A stretch of DNA of 58,118 nt from an uncultured Spirochaetales bacterium (GTDB lineage Bacteria; Spirochaetota; Spirochaetia; Sphaerochaetales; Sphaerochaetaceae), in assembly GCA_949285785.1 (NCBI GenBank), contig CASEAG010000035.1, positions 1-58,118 on the forward strand, given 5' to 3'. Of the stretch, positions 6,812-15,505 are shown piece after piece. The notes under the pieces are model-generated. The model made no database searches. It saw nothing but the letters and a program-made list of their open reading frames with translations, and was not told where the DNA came from. Made by a program: the position numbers and the translations under genes. Every line of letters begins with the position of its first letter. Within the stretch, counting starts at the first letter, position 1.

Positions 6812-8095
6812 ATGAGCACAGGAGACAGAATCCACATCTCACATCAGTTCTGGCCCGGCCAGATAGCAAGAGGACTGTTCACGGGACTCCTGACCGGTCT
6901 TGCCATATCACTGTACGCAGAGGTCATCTTCCTTGTAACAGACGTGAACAAGATGAACCCCTGGCTCATAATCGCTATTCCCTTCGGTGCCGTGCTGACA
7001 CAGTACCTCTTCAAGTTCTTCGGCGAACGCTACAGGACCTCGACGGCCAGTGCCATCGACGACATCAACCATCACAAGGACGCCCACAAGAACTGGGCCC
7101 AGAGCCAGGTTCCCGACAACATCACACCGCAGATGGGCATCCTCGCCTTTCTGGGCGCCACGATCACCCACCTGTGCGGAGCCAGCGGCGGCAAGGAGGG
7201 GGCGGGCGTCCAGATCGGTCTGGCATGCTCGGCCGTCATAGAGAAGTGCGAGGCACGCATCAACCATATGCGCAGACGAGAGCATGACAACAGGAGCGAC
7301 TACTATCTCATGTGCGGTGCCGCAGCGGCGTTCAGCGCGCTGTTCGATGCACCGATCGCCGGAGTCCTTTTCGGCACGCAGCTGGCGAGCCCCAAGGCCA
7401 CGAGACTTGATGCATACCTGCCATGCATCACCTCATCGTTCTCGGCCTGGGTCGTCGCGGATCTTCTGCACTGCCATGTGCTGGAAATCCCGATGTTCGG
7501 CCCTCTGGACCTGACCTACACGAACCTCGCCATCGTCATCGTGTTCGCCCTGCTGACAGGCCTCTATTCCAGGCTGTTCTGCTTCGTCCTGCATACGATC
7601 AGGGACTTCTTCAGGAAAAAGCTGAAAAACACATACCTGGTTGTCGCCTTGCCAGCCCTGATCCTCCTTCTCTTCTCGTTCGCGACATTCCCGATCTTCG
7701 ACACGTTCCGATACAACGGGCTTGGAGGCGACCTGCTGTACGACATAATCATCGGAAGGGCGACGCAGCTGGACGATCTGATCAAGCTGGTCATGGTCGC
7801 CCTCACCTTCGCCGCAGGCTTCGTCGGAGGCGAGGTGGTTCCACTGATGATAGTCGGAGCCGGATTCGGCATGTCGATGTCGTATCTTTTCGACATGCCG
7901 CTATCCCCGTTCGCCGTCCTGGGCTCTGTTGGCATGCTGTCCGGCGGCACCAACCTGCCTCTGGTATGCTTCGCACTTGGCATGGAGCTGTACGGATACA
8001 GGGAGCCAACCATGCTCTTCCTGATGGTCACGGTCTCGTTCCTTGCATCGGGACGCAGCGGGATATATGCACACCAGAAGCTTCCCTACAGATGA
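6812..8095 (+). CDS. CLC-family anion channel/antiporter, CLC-F (fluoride) type likely
   Basis: 427 residues, polytopic inner-membrane protein of the ClC family. Key signatures are GASGGKEGAGVQIG (about 122-135, the GREGP-like selectivity motif) and FVGGEVVPLMIVGAG (about 338), which resembles the GGEVTPLFFIGA segment of CLC-F fluoride/proton antiporters rather than Cl- types. NGLGGDLL before it also fits. Probably exports fluoride or another small anion. No fluoride riboswitch is recognised upstream. The start at 6812 has no clear ribosome-binding site. The cupin gene follows 51 bp after its stop. Confidence 0.8.
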   Translation: MSTGDRIHISHQFWPGQIARGLFTGLLTGLAISLYAEVIFLVTDVNKMNPWLIIAIPFGAVLTQYLFKFFGERYRTSTASAIDDINHHKDAHKNWAQSQVPDNITPQMGILAFLGATITHLCGASGGKEGAGVQIGLACSAVIEKCEARINHMRRREHDNRSDYYLMCGAAAAFSALFDAPIAGVLFGTQLASPKATRLDAYLPCITSSFSAWVVADLLHCHVLEIPMFGPLDLTYTNLAIVIVFALLTGLYSRLFCFVLHTIRDFFRKKLKNTYLVVALPALILLLFSFATFPIFDTFRYNGLGGDLLYDIIIGRATQLDDLIKLVMVALTFAAGFVGGEVVPLMIVGAGFGMSMSYLFDMPLSPFAVLGSVGMLSGGTNLPLVCFALGMELYGYREPTMLFLMVTVSFLASGRSGIYAHQKLPYR

Positions 8096-8146
8096 CGGGA
8101 TACGGCTCCTGCCGGAATCCGCATAATGATGATAAGGAAAATTTAT

Positions 8147-8503
8147 ATGGAGGATATGGATACCATGGAGATGACACAGAACGCATACTACAATGCAGAT
8201 GCCCCTGCCAGTGCGGCAGGCGAAGGCGTGACGAGGAAGGTCCTCGCCCACAGCGAGAACCTGATGGTGTGCGAGCTGCACTACGAGACGGGTGCAGTCG
8301 GAGCGCTTCACAGCCATCCGCACGAGCAGATCACGTACATCGTCAGCGGCCGTTTCGAGTTCACCATCGACGGAAGAAAGTTCATAGTCGGTCCCGGCGA
8401 CACGACATACAAGCAGCCTGGAGTCGTACATGGCTGCGTCTGTCTCGAGAAGGGCGTGATGGTGGACGTGTTCACACCCGAGCGCAAGGACTTCCTGTCC
8501 TGA
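8147..8503 (+). CDS. small cupin-domain protein
   Basis: 118 residues from ATG 8147, chosen because AAGGA lies 9 nt upstream; ATG 8126 or 8165 are alternatives. The single cupin barrel has the metal-binding pattern HSHPHEQ (HxH plus E/Q) and a later H in QPGVVHGC, with GRFEFTIDGRKFIVGPGD in between. Such one-domain cupins (KdgF-like and others) act in sugar or small-molecule metabolism or as binding proteins; the substrate is unknown. It sits between the CLC gene and an EF-G gene. Confidence 0.8.
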   Translation: MEDMDTMEMTQNAYYNADAPASAAGEGVTRKVLAHSENLMVCELHYETGAVGALHSHPHEQITYIVSGRFEFTIDGRKFIVGPGDTTYKQPGVVHGCVCLEKGVMVDVFTPERKDFLS

Positions 8504-8513
8504 GCCGTCCGTC

Positions 8514-8542
8514 TTTTCACAACCGCCATGATTTGATATTTT
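8514..8542 (+). promoter_or_regulatory. promoter of the first EF-G gene
   Basis: -35 TTTTCA (8514-8519), 17-bp spacer, -10 TATTTT (8537-8542). The start codon follows after 7 nt with no ribosome-binding site. Confidence 0.4.
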
Positions 8543-8549
8543 CACAGCC

Positions 8550-10580
8550 ATGAGCGAAAAGGAAATACGCAACATCGGCATCATGGCCCACATCGATGCC
8601 GGAAAGACCACGACCACGGAGAGAATCCTCTACTATACAGGCGAGAACCACAAGATCGGAGAAGTCGACAACGGCGAAGCGACGATGGACTGGATGAAGC
8701 AGGAGCAGGACAGGGGCATCACCATAACCAGTGCCGCCACGACCTGCTACTGGCGTGACCACCAGATCAACATAATCGACACTCCGGGCCATGTCGACTT
8801 CACCGCCGAGGTCGAGCGTTCGCTGCGCGTGCTGGACGGAGCCGTCGGCGTCTTCTGCGCAGTGGGTGGCGTCGAGCCCCAGACCGAGACGGTCTGGGCC
8901 CAGGCGAACACATACAAGGTCCCGAGGATAGCATTCGTCAACAAGATGGACAGGATGGGGGCCGACTTCTACGCCGTACTCGAGCAGATGAAGAGCAAGC
9001 TGGGCGAGCACCCGGTCCCCCTCTTCATCCCCGTCGGCAGCGAGAGCTCCTTCTCCGGGGTGATCTCGCTGATCGAGATGGAGATGCTCACCTTCAGCCA
9101 GGAGGACAAGGGCAGCACGATCACCAGATGCGACATTCCCTCCGACATGCTCGACAAGGCCTCCGAATGGAGGGAGAAGCTCATCGACGAATGTGCATCA
9201 TTCAATGACGAGATCATGGAGAAGTACTTCGCAGGAGAGGAGATCCCTGCCGACATGCTGATCGCCACCCTCAGGAAGAGCACCATAGACCGTCAGATCC
9301 TGCCGGTCTTTGTAGGCTCGTCGCTCAAGAACATCGGCGTCCAGACCCTGCTTGACGGAGTCGTGGATCTCCTCCCCTCTCCGGACGAGGTTCCGCCGAT
9401 CAGAGGCTACTGGGAGAAGAAGGACAAGGAGATAGAGGTGCGCCATGACGAGAAGGGTCCCCTGCTCGGCCTCATCTTCAAGATTCAGGTCGATGCCCAG
9501 GCAGGCCCAATGTGCTTCGTCAGGATCTATTCCGGAGTCCTCAAGAAGGGTCTTTCGATCTACAACATATCCAAGCAGAAGAAGGACCGCGTCAACAGAC
9601 TGCTGAGAATGCATGCAGACCGCCCGGAGGACCTCGGAGAGCTCAAGGCCGGCGACATCGGAGTGATCATCGGCTTCAAGTTCGCCCAGACAGGCGACAC
9701 GATTGGAAGCGAGGGCGCCCCCTACCTTCTTGAGAGGATGCACTTCCCCAACCCCGTCATCTCGGTCGCCATCGAGGCCAAGAGCACCAGCGATCAGGAC
9801 AAGCTGAGGAAGGGGCTCGAGATGCTCAGCCAGGAGGATCCGACGTTCACCTGGAAGGACGATGCCGAGACCGGTCAGCTGGTCATATCCGGCATGGGCG
9901 AGCTGCATCTCGACGTGCTCGTCACAAGGCTCAAGGACGACATGAAGATCGACTGCAGAGTCGGTTCGCCACAGGTCTCCTACAGGGAGTGCATCAGGAC
10001 CTCCTGCGAGGACACCTATTCCTTCGAGCGTACCATCGCCGGCAAGGAGAACACCGCAAGACTGACTCTTGCCGTCAGCCCTCTCGAGGCGAAGAGCGGC
10101 AACAGGCTCGTCATCAGCGCAGATACCTCCGAGATTCCACAGGAGATCGTCGATGCGGTCACAAGCGGAATCGAGGGAGCCCTTAGGAGCGGAATCAGAT
10201 ACGGCTACGAATGCACGGACATACTGGTCGACGTGAAGGAGATCGGATACGACGAGCTCACGACCACACCGGTGGCGGCCGAGAGCTGTGCGGCGCTGGC
10301 ATTCGACCAGGTCTGCCAGAAGGCCGATCCGGTGCTGATGGAGCCGATCATGAGCGTCAAGGTCGCCGCTCCGAGCCAGTACATCGGCGATGTCATATCC
10401 ACGATAACCTCCCGCGGTGGAATCGTGCAGTCGATGGAGTCTCGTCCTTCCTCCGACATGATCACATGCGAGTGCGCCCTGGCAAGGATGTTCGGCTACA
10501 CCACCGTGCTGCGCTCCTCCACGCAGGGACGAGGGACATTCAGCATGGAGTTCAGCCATTACGCCGTCAAGAACGGCTGA
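8550..10580 (+). CDS. fusA: elongation factor G
   Basis: 676 residues, translational GTPase. G1 [14 protein letters not shown]2/switch I ERGITITS-like ([12 protein letters not shown]), G3 DTPGH, G4 NKMD and G5 GSSLK are all present, followed by the EF-G domains II-V. It catalyses tRNA/mRNA translocation and/or ribosome recycling with RRF. Spirochaetes usually carry two specialised EF-Gs (translocation type and recycling type); this copy, with the canonical GKTTTT P-loop and slightly short length, could be the recycling type, but that cannot be settled here. The start ATG lies 7 nt after a -10 without a ribosome-binding site. A strong terminator follows. Confidence 0.9.
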   Translation: MSEKEIRNIGIMAHIDAGKTTTTERILYYTGENHKIGEVDNGEATMDWMKQEQDRGITITSAATTCYWRDHQINIIDTPGHVDFTAEVERSLRVLDGAVGVFCAVGGVEPQTETVWAQANTYKVPRIAFVNKMDRMGADFYAVLEQMKSKLGEHPVPLFIPVGSESSFSGVISLIEMEMLTFSQEDKGSTITRCDIPSDMLDKASEWREKLIDECASFNDEIMEKYFAGEEIPADMLIATLRKSTIDRQILPVFVGSSLKNIGVQTLLDGVVDLLPSPDEVPPIRGYWEKKDKEIEVRHDEKGPLLGLIFKIQVDAQAGPMCFVRIYSGVLKKGLSIYNISKQKKDRVNRLLRMHADRPEDLGELKAGDIGVIIGFKFAQTGDTIGSEGAPYLLERMHFPNPVISVAIEAKSTSDQDKLRKGLEMLSQEDPTFTWKDDAETGQLVISGMGELHLDVLVTRLKDDMKIDCRVGSPQVSYRECIRTSCEDTYSFERTIAGKENTARLTLAVSPLEAKSGNRLVISADTSEIPQEIVDAVTSGIEGALRSGIRYGYECTDILVDVKEIGYDELTTTPVAAESCAALAFDQVCQKADPVLMEPIMSVKVAAPSQYIGDVISTITSRGGIVQSMESRPSSDMITCECALARMFGYTTVLRSSTQGRGTFSMEFSHYAVKNG

Positions 10581-10594
10581 CGGGAATTTTCAAG

Positions 10595-10629
10595 CGGAGG
10601 GTGACCTTGGACAGGCACCCTCCGTTTTC
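10595..10629 (+). terminator. Rho-independent terminator after EF-G
   Basis: 9-bp stem CGGAGGGTG / CACCCTCCG (10595-10603 and 10616-10624) followed by TTTTC, 14 bp after the EF-G stop. Confidence 0.8.
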
Positions 10630-10686
10630 AAACATGGAACAAACGATGGTTTTGTAAAATATTCACTGAAATCCTGCTCTTAAAAC

Positions 10687-10732
10687 GCAAGTAAAACGAA
10701 ACTTGCTCATGCAGATAAAACCATTGTATACT
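10687..10732 (+). promoter_or_regulatory. promoter and putative operator of the XRE regulator
   Basis: -35 TTGCTC (10703-10708), 18-bp spacer, -10 TATACT (10727-10732). The inverted repeat GCAAGT / ACTTGC (10687-10692 and 10701-10706) overlaps the -35. A second longer-range pair, ATGGTTTT / AAAACCAT, brackets the region. The arrangement suggests autoregulation by the XRE protein. Confidence 0.5.
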
Positions 10733-10765
10733 TAATCAAAGACGACAGTGCGAGGAGTACGACGA

Positions 10766-11092
10766 GTGGAAAAGAGCAACGGCCTGTTACAGGAGATCTT
10801 CGGTCGCAACCTGAAGGAGCGACGCAAGAGCATGGGGTTCACCCAAGGCGAAATGGCCAGACGGATCGGTGTTTCTACATCGTTCGTCACCGAGATCGAG
10901 AAAGGCAGGAAGGCACCTTCCTTTGCGACCATCGAGAAGATCGCCGAAGAGACCCATGCCCCGGTCTGGTCCTACTTCTGCGAAGGCGGAGCCGAGATCA
11001 GGGAAGACGACATGACCAGTCTCGAGGTGCTGCGCTACCGGCTGAAGCAGAACGTGTGTGCCGCCATCGACAGCACGATGGACGAGAAGTGA
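10766..11092 (+). CDS. XRE-family helix-turn-helix regulator
   Basis: 108 residues. The N-terminal half is a Cro/CI-type HTH (FGRNLKERRKSMGFTQGEMARRIGVS, then SFVTEIEKGRKAPSFATI); the acidic C-terminal tail has no recognised domain. GTG 10766 is taken as the start because GAGGAG lies 8 nt upstream; a GTG at 10748 has no such site. It lies between two EF-G genes and next to a toxin/transposon scar, with no obvious partner gene. An inverted repeat over its own promoter suggests autoregulation. Targets unknown. Confidence 0.8.
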   Translation: MEKSNGLLQEIFGRNLKERRKSMGFTQGEMARRIGVSTSFVTEIEKGRKAPSFATIEKIAEETHAPVWSYFCEGGAEIREDDMTSLEVLRYRLKQNVCAAIDSTMDEK

Positions 11093-11491
11093 CCCGGGTC
11101 ATAGCGCATCGCTGACGCCTCAACGGGCATTCGTGTGCTGCCGGATGAGTATTTTTCCACAAGGCACCTCCCCTAAATCCCACATGTGGTTAACGGCAAT
11201 GGAATCGACATCAAGCATGTCGAGCGGGAATCTGACATCATATCGTTGCGACAATCTCCACCCATTGCAAAAAGGCTGGTGTACCCGGTTTGACATTCAG
11301 CCAGCTTGATTATTCCTCCTGGTCGACCGGCTGGTCTTTCATCTGACACTATATCTGTGTTTTTTACGTCAGTACTGTCCAAATCATCCTACATCTGGTA
11401 GTATGGTGCCCGGCGCTGCCTGTAACGGTAGGCGGCTGACATCGCTTCGAATATGTCACGGAACTGCCGGGCAGAAGGAGGTGATGGAGCT
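11093..11491. other. intergenic region, no gene recognised
   Basis: About 400 bp between the XRE gene and the toxin remnant. I see no convincing gene. Small inverted repeats are present (for example GACCGGCTGGTC near 11324). The right-hand part must contain the promoter of the toxin remnant; an extended -10-like TGGTAGTAT lies at about 11395-11403. Confidence 0.4.
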
Positions 11492-11556
11492 ATGGACACC
11501 TATCAGACGCTGATGATTGTCTTCATGGTTATCGGCCTCCTGATAGCCGTGAGAAG
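11492..11556 (+). pseudogene. holin-like small toxin, truncated by a TnpB element
   Basis: ATG 11492 is preceded by a near-perfect ribosome-binding site (AAGGAGGTGAT). It opens a short hydrophobic peptide MDTYQTLMIVFMVIGLLIAV, which has the look of the small putative holin-like toxins (type I toxin style: strong ribosome-binding site, M-T-Y-E/Q-x-L start, one membrane helix). After about 21 residues the frame runs into the right end of the TnpB element, and the downstream residues (to 11812) look foreign. I infer that the insertion removed the natural C-terminus. No antitoxin RNA was identified. Confidence 0.45.
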
Positions 11557-12240
11557 TGAACTACTCCATCTTAGCTGGCGCTTGAAGATGGAGCTTCCGG
11601 GCTCTTTCCCATTTCCGGGCCTTTCGCAGACTGCTTCCATGCCTCATAAGAAGCATCGAAGTCTGACATCCGCTCCACCGGAGTACCCATGTGTTCCGCA
11701 TGGGTGCAGGACATTATATGCTCTCCTGCAAGAAGCAGTGTTTTTGCGGCCTTTACATCACGGTCCTCGGTGTATCCGCATCCACATGCGAATATCCTGT
11801 CTGAAAGCGTGATGCCGTCATTCAGCATCCCACACTCTGGACACATCTTCGTCGAGGGGAAGAACCTGTCGATGACGAGGACATCCGGATTTGACTTGAG
11901 TTTGCTCTTCAATGTTCCAAGTGCTGAGTTCTGCACCTGACGCCCGAACAGCCCCTTTTGCCATCCACTTATGTTCTCGTCCTGCATGACGACGAGGCCT
12001 CTTCCTTTTGTGATGTCATGGTATACCTTGTTTGCCTTGTCCTTTCTTTTATTGGCAAGCCTCTCGTATTCTCTTCTGATGAGATGCCTTGTTGCATACC
12101 AGCCCCTGGAACCCTTCTGATTAAGGCGGACATCTCGCTTTGAACTTGGCCAACCGTCTACCGGCAACGCCTTTCTATCTGATATTGTACCACGTTTTCC
12201 GCAGTCAACCTTCAGACACTTCATAGGCTAATTTCTTAAC
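11556..12240 (-). mobile_element. IS200/IS605-type (tnpB-only) element, decayed
   Basis: Approximate extent. The right end is placed near 11556, where the minus strand reads GGAGTAGTTCAC after a 9-bp hairpin CTCCATCTT / AAGATGGAG (11564-11572 and 11585-11593) that overlaps the tnpB stop; such an end also forms the 3' part of an omega RNA. The left end near 12240 is a guess. No tnpA is present. Confidence 0.5.
11571..12224 (-). pseudogene. tnpB: TnpB RNA-guided nuclease, N-terminally truncated
   Basis: 217 residues against about 370-420 for intact TnpB. What remains is the RuvC half: a degenerate RuvC-I region (LKVDCGKRGTISDRK), the central Glu motif VVMQDENISGWQKGLFG, a zinc finger CPECG ... 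CGCGY, and the last Asp motif EDRDVKAAKTL. The N-terminal bridging and recognition domains are missing, and an in-frame stop (TAG) lies two codons before the ATG. Intact TnpB cuts DNA guided by an omega RNA and helps to retain the element; this one is probably inactive. The coding region is in a scar between two housekeeping genes. Confidence 0.8.
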
Positions 12241-12408
12241 CTATCCAAGTCAAGCCCTCGAGTTTATGAAACTGATTTGCAATGGCTTACAGCTGTTTAC
12301 GAGAATTCGTGGAACAGGACAGGAACAGTCCTGAACCGTCCTTCAAACGGAATCGATGAAGCTTGTAAACGTGATTATTTTTCAAAATCAACTTTTTTCA
12401 CATTCTTT
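12241..12408. other. intergenic region upstream of the second EF-G gene
   Basis: About 170 bp between the element and the EF-G-like promoter. A small hairpin CAGGAC / GTCCTG (12315-12320 and 12328-12333) is present without a T run. No gene is seen. Part of it may be toxin-locus DNA displaced by the insertion. Confidence 0.35.
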
Positions 12409-12437
12409 TTGACTTATGACTTCTTTGGACTTACCAT
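12409..12437 (+). promoter_or_regulatory. promoter of the EF-G-like gene
   Basis: -35 TTGACT (12409-12414), 17-bp spacer, -10 TACCAT (12432-12437). The start codon at 12471 has a strong AAGGAGG site, so this message has a normal short leader. Confidence 0.55.
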
Positions 12438-12470
12438 TTTCCCATACGTTTTCATGAAAAAGGAGGAAAT

Positions 12471-14558
12471 ATGAGCGTAGAGACGAAAGACCTCAGAAAC
12501 GTGGCGCTCGTCGGCCATAACGGCACGGGAAAGACCAACCTCATAGAGCAGATGCTCTATTATGCAGGCGTACTCGACAAGCCCGAGACAGTCGAGAGCG
12601 GAAAGACCACGTCGGACTACACGGAAGAGGAGATCTCGAGGAAGATCTCGGTTCACGCTTCGCTGCAGTCGTTCAAGTGGAACGACAGGCAGATAAACAT
12701 CCTCGACACACCCGGTACCGCCGACTTCATCGGCGAGACCATCTGCGCATTCCGCAGCTGCGAATCTGCACTCGTCGTGGTTGACGGACGTGAAGGCGCA
12801 CAGATCGAGACGATCAAGCTCTGGAGAAGACTGGACGACAGGAACAAGCCCCGTGCCGTGTTCATCAACAAGATGGACAAGGAGAGGGCCAGCTACCGTC
12901 ATGTAATAGACAATCTCACGACCGAATTCAGCTCCCACTTCGTGCCGGTCGTGATGGCGCTCGGAGAGGCCGAGGAGTTCAACGGTGTCATCAACCTCAT
13001 CGAGAACCAGGCATACGAGATGAGGGAAGGCGGCAAGGAGGTCGCCATCCCCATTCCTGAGAAATATGCCGCAGTCGTCGAGGATTTCAGGAACCGTCTC
13101 ATCGAGAACGCCGCCGAAGGTGCCGACGACCTCATCGAGAAGTACTTCGACGAGGGAACCCTCAGCAGCGACGACATCAGGAGAGGCCTCAGGGAAGGCA
13201 TGAGGGAGAACAGGGTCGTGCCCGTCTTCTGCGGTGCCACCGACAAGGGAGCCGGCATCACGTCGCTTCTCAACTTCATCACCAACAACTTCCCCAACCC
13301 GCTCGACGGCCATGACTTCATAAAGGATGAGAACGGCGAGGTCAGCCAGATCGCGATCGATCCGGACGGACCCGTGGCAGCCTACTGCTTCAAGACGACG
13401 ATCGACCAGTTCTCCGGCAAGCTCAGCTTCATCAAGGTCATCCAGGGCCGTATCACAGGCGACACCGAGCTCTACAACCCTGAGCTGAAGAAGAAGGAGA
13501 AGCCCGGAAAGGTCTTCAGCGCACTCGGCAAGAAGCTCAGCGAGCACCAGTCCCTCGAGGCCGGAGACATCGGCGTCATCACGAAGAGCGGCATCACCAG
13601 CACCAACTGCACACTGCTTGCCAACGCCGACATGAAGTTCACCTTCATGCCGATGCGCCTGCCGCAGCCTGTCTACCAGCTTGCCATCAGCGCGGAGGAC
13701 AAGAAGAGCGAGGACAAGATGAACGAGGCTCTGCACAAGGTCGCAGAAGAGGACCTCACCTTCCAGATCAACCAGAACGTAGAGACGAAGGAGACGGTCA
13801 TCGGCGGCATGGGCGAGCTGCAGATCAACATGATCCTCGACCGCGTGCGCGAGAAGCAGAAGGTCAAGATCAACACCAGCATCCCTCGCATCGCCTATCG
13901 CGAGACGATCACGAAGAAGTCCGGCATCGCGGAGTACTCGCACAAGAAGCAGTCCGGCGGACATGGACAGTTCGGCCGTGTGCTCATCGAGATCGAGCCG
14001 ATCGAGAGGGGCAAGTACTACGAATTCACCAACGCCATCAAGGGCGGTTCGATCTCCAAGGGATACATCCCCGGCATCGAGAAGGGAATCCTCGAGTCCA
14101 TGAGCGAAGGATATCTTGCGGGTTATCCGCTGGTGGACATCGGAGTGACGCTGATCGATGGAAAGGAGCACCCGGTCGACTCTTCGGAAATGGCCTTCAA
14201 GCTCGCTGCCAAGGGAGCCATGGAGATCGCCCTCTCGAAGGCGGGATGCGTACTGCTCGAGCCGATCATGAAGCTCGAGGTCTTCATCGACAACCAGTAC
14301 CTCGGATCGATCCTCTCCGACCTGTCATCCAAGAGAGGACGTGTCCTCGGCCAGGAGGAGAAGGGACATGTCACGGCTGTTCAGGCCGAAGTCCCGATGG
14401 CGGAGCTCAGGACCTATGCCATCGACCTGAAGTCGATGACGAGCGGCACCGGCAGCTTCGAACTCGAGTTCGACCACTACGAGATGCTCACCGGCAAGCT
14501 CGCCGATGACGTCATCGCAGAGGCCAAGGCGAGAAAGGAGGCCGAGGTCAAGGCCTGA
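12471..14558 (+). CDS. elongation factor G-like GTPase (EF-G II type)
   Basis: 695 residues. G1 is GHNGTGKTN instead of the canonical [10 protein letters not shown]3 is DTPGTADF and G4 NKMDKE. Domains II-V of EF-G follow (for example GGMGELQINMI and, in domain IV, KKQSGGHGQFGRV). The altered P-loop and switch regions match the EF-G II subfamily, whose role (translocation, recycling or other) differs between species. The start is firm: AAGGAGGAAAT before ATG. It ends at a strong terminator shared with the convergent EFR1 gene. Having it 1.9 kb from a second EF-G gene is consistent with spirochaetal EF-G specialisation. Confidence 0.85.
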   Translation: MSVETKDLRNVALVGHNGTGKTNLIEQMLYYAGVLDKPETVESGKTTSDYTEEEISRKISVHASLQSFKWNDRQINILDTPGTADFIGETICAFRSCESALVVVDGREGAQIETIKLWRRLDDRNKPRAVFINKMDKERASYRHVIDNLTTEFSSHFVPVVMALGEAEEFNGVINLIENQAYEMREGGKEVAIPIPEKYAAVVEDFRNRLIENAAEGADDLIEKYFDEGTLSSDDIRRGLREGMRENRVVPVFCGATDKGAGITSLLNFITNNFPNPLDGHDFIKDENGEVSQIAIDPDGPVAAYCFKTTIDQFSGKLSFIKVIQGRITGDTELYNPELKKKEKPGKVFSALGKKLSEHQSLEAGDIGVITKSGITSTNCTLLANADMKFTFMPMRLPQPVYQLAISAEDKKSEDKMNEALHKVAEEDLTFQINQNVETKETVIGGMGELQINMILDRVREKQKVKINTSIPRIAYRETITKKSGIAEYSHKKQSGGHGQFGRVLIEIEPIERGKYYEFTNAIKGGSISKGYIPGIEKGILESMSEGYLAGYPLVDIGVTLIDGKEHPVDSSEMAFKLAAKGAMEIALSKAGCVLLEPIMKLEVFIDNQYLGSILSDLSSKRGRVLGQEEKGHVTAVQAEVPMAELRTYAIDLKSMTSGTGSFELEFDHYEMLTGKLADDVIAEAKARKEAEVKA

Positions 14559-14579
14559 GACCTGTACCATGCGTAATTG

Positions 14580-14605
14580 GACGGACCGCTTTCCGGCGGT
14601 CCGTC
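14580..14605. terminator. bidirectional terminator between EF-G-like and EFR1 genes
   Basis: Perfect 10-bp stem GACGGACCGC / GCGGTCCGTC (14580-14589 and 14596-14605), with TCTGTTT on the plus side. It sits between convergent genes and can stop both. Confidence 0.75.
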
Positions 14606-14613
14606 TCTGTTTA

Positions 14614-15453
14614 TCACTCCTCGTTGCGGTGGAAGTAATCGAGATATGAGCGGCGGCAATAGCGGCACACCTCGTCATCCGTGGCGCAGGGCGCATCGAA
14701 GTCGTAGCGGCCGTTCACCCGCCAGGAATCAAGAATCGATATGTGGATGGCATCGACTGGACAGAAGAAGGAACAGCGCATGCATCCGGCGCATCCGCTT
14801 CCAAAGACGGGTCTTCCATCTGCCATGCGTATGTTCTCCTGGGGACAGCTGTCTGCACAGAGGCCACAGCCGATGCACCTGTCATCGGAGCGGAAGCCTC
14901 GTCCTATGAGACGGATTCCGGGATGCTCTATGGAAAGGAGCCGCGATACGATTCTTGCGGCAATCGAACAATCCAGGCGCGCCGATGAAAGCGATGAAAT
15001 CGTCATGACATCCGTGTTGACACGCCTCTGCACCACCCTCCACATCCTGGACGCCATCGCATCGCTGTGACGGAAGATGATGTTGTAAGGCATCACATAC
15101 CAGAAGCAGCCCCTCACGTCGTACCCCTTTGCCCGCAGAAGACGCTCCGGTCTTGCCGCTGCAGCCCTGTTGAGCGACAGCGGCTCCCCTGATGTCTGGA
15201 CAAGGTAGACGGGAATCCTGTCTTCTGTCGCAGGCAGATTCCTGAGGAAGTCCAAGACGGGGCTGGGACAGTTGAATGCATGTACAGGGTAACCCACGAC
15301 AAGGCAGTCGCACTTCACGACCGGATGCCTCGTGCTTCCGGCAATGGGGCTGGTCGTGCAGTGAACGCCATCGGCTTCGAGCCGGTCGGCAAGAAGGCGG
15401 CACACGCGTGCCGTATTGCCCGTTCCTGAGAAGACATGGAAGGAGATGTTCAC
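14614..15453 (-). CDS. EFR1-type flavodoxin/ferredoxin protein
   Basis: 279 residues. The N-terminal flavodoxin-like domain has an FMN-phosphate loop SGTGNT at about 9-14; the C-terminal part holds two 4Fe-4S sites, CIGCGLCADSCP and CAGCMRCSFFCP. This layout is that of EFR1 family proteins, soluble electron-transfer proteins of anaerobes. It reads from a GTG and is the last gene of the mfd-trmB operon (52 bp after trmB). Partner and redox role are unknown. A cysteine-rich tail (CATDDEVCRYC) follows the ferredoxin part. Confidence 0.85.
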   Translation of the reverse strand: MNISFHVFSGTGNTARVCRLLADRLEADGVHCTTSPIAGSTRHPVVKCDCLVVGYPVHAFNCPSPVLDFLRNLPATEDRIPVYLVQTSGEPLSLNRAAAARPERLLRAKGYDVRGCFWYVMPYNIIFRHSDAMASRMWRVVQRRVNTDVMTISSLSSARLDCSIAARIVSRLLSIEHPGIRLIGRGFRSDDRCIGCGLCADSCPQENIRMADGRPVFGSGCAGCMRCSFFCPVDAIHISILDSWRVNGRYDFDAPCATDDEVCRYCRRSYLDYFHRNEE

Positions 15454-15505
15454 AGTCCGCCACCCGTCTGGAAGGCGGTTTCACATGCCTCCACCCGCAC
15501 TGATC

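Noticed and set aside
9198-10559. 453-residue minus-strand open frame
   Set aside because: Antisense shadow of EF-G.
11492-11556. Prophage because of a holin-like peptide
   Set aside because: No other phage gene is nearby; such peptides are usually stand-alone type I toxins.
11492-11812. Full-length frame after the toxin start as a real gene
   Set aside because: Beyond about residue 21 the frame is antisense to tnpB and low in plausibility.
12414-14171. 585-residue minus-strand open frame
   Set aside because: Exactly antisense to the EF-G-like gene, whose motifs are unmistakable.
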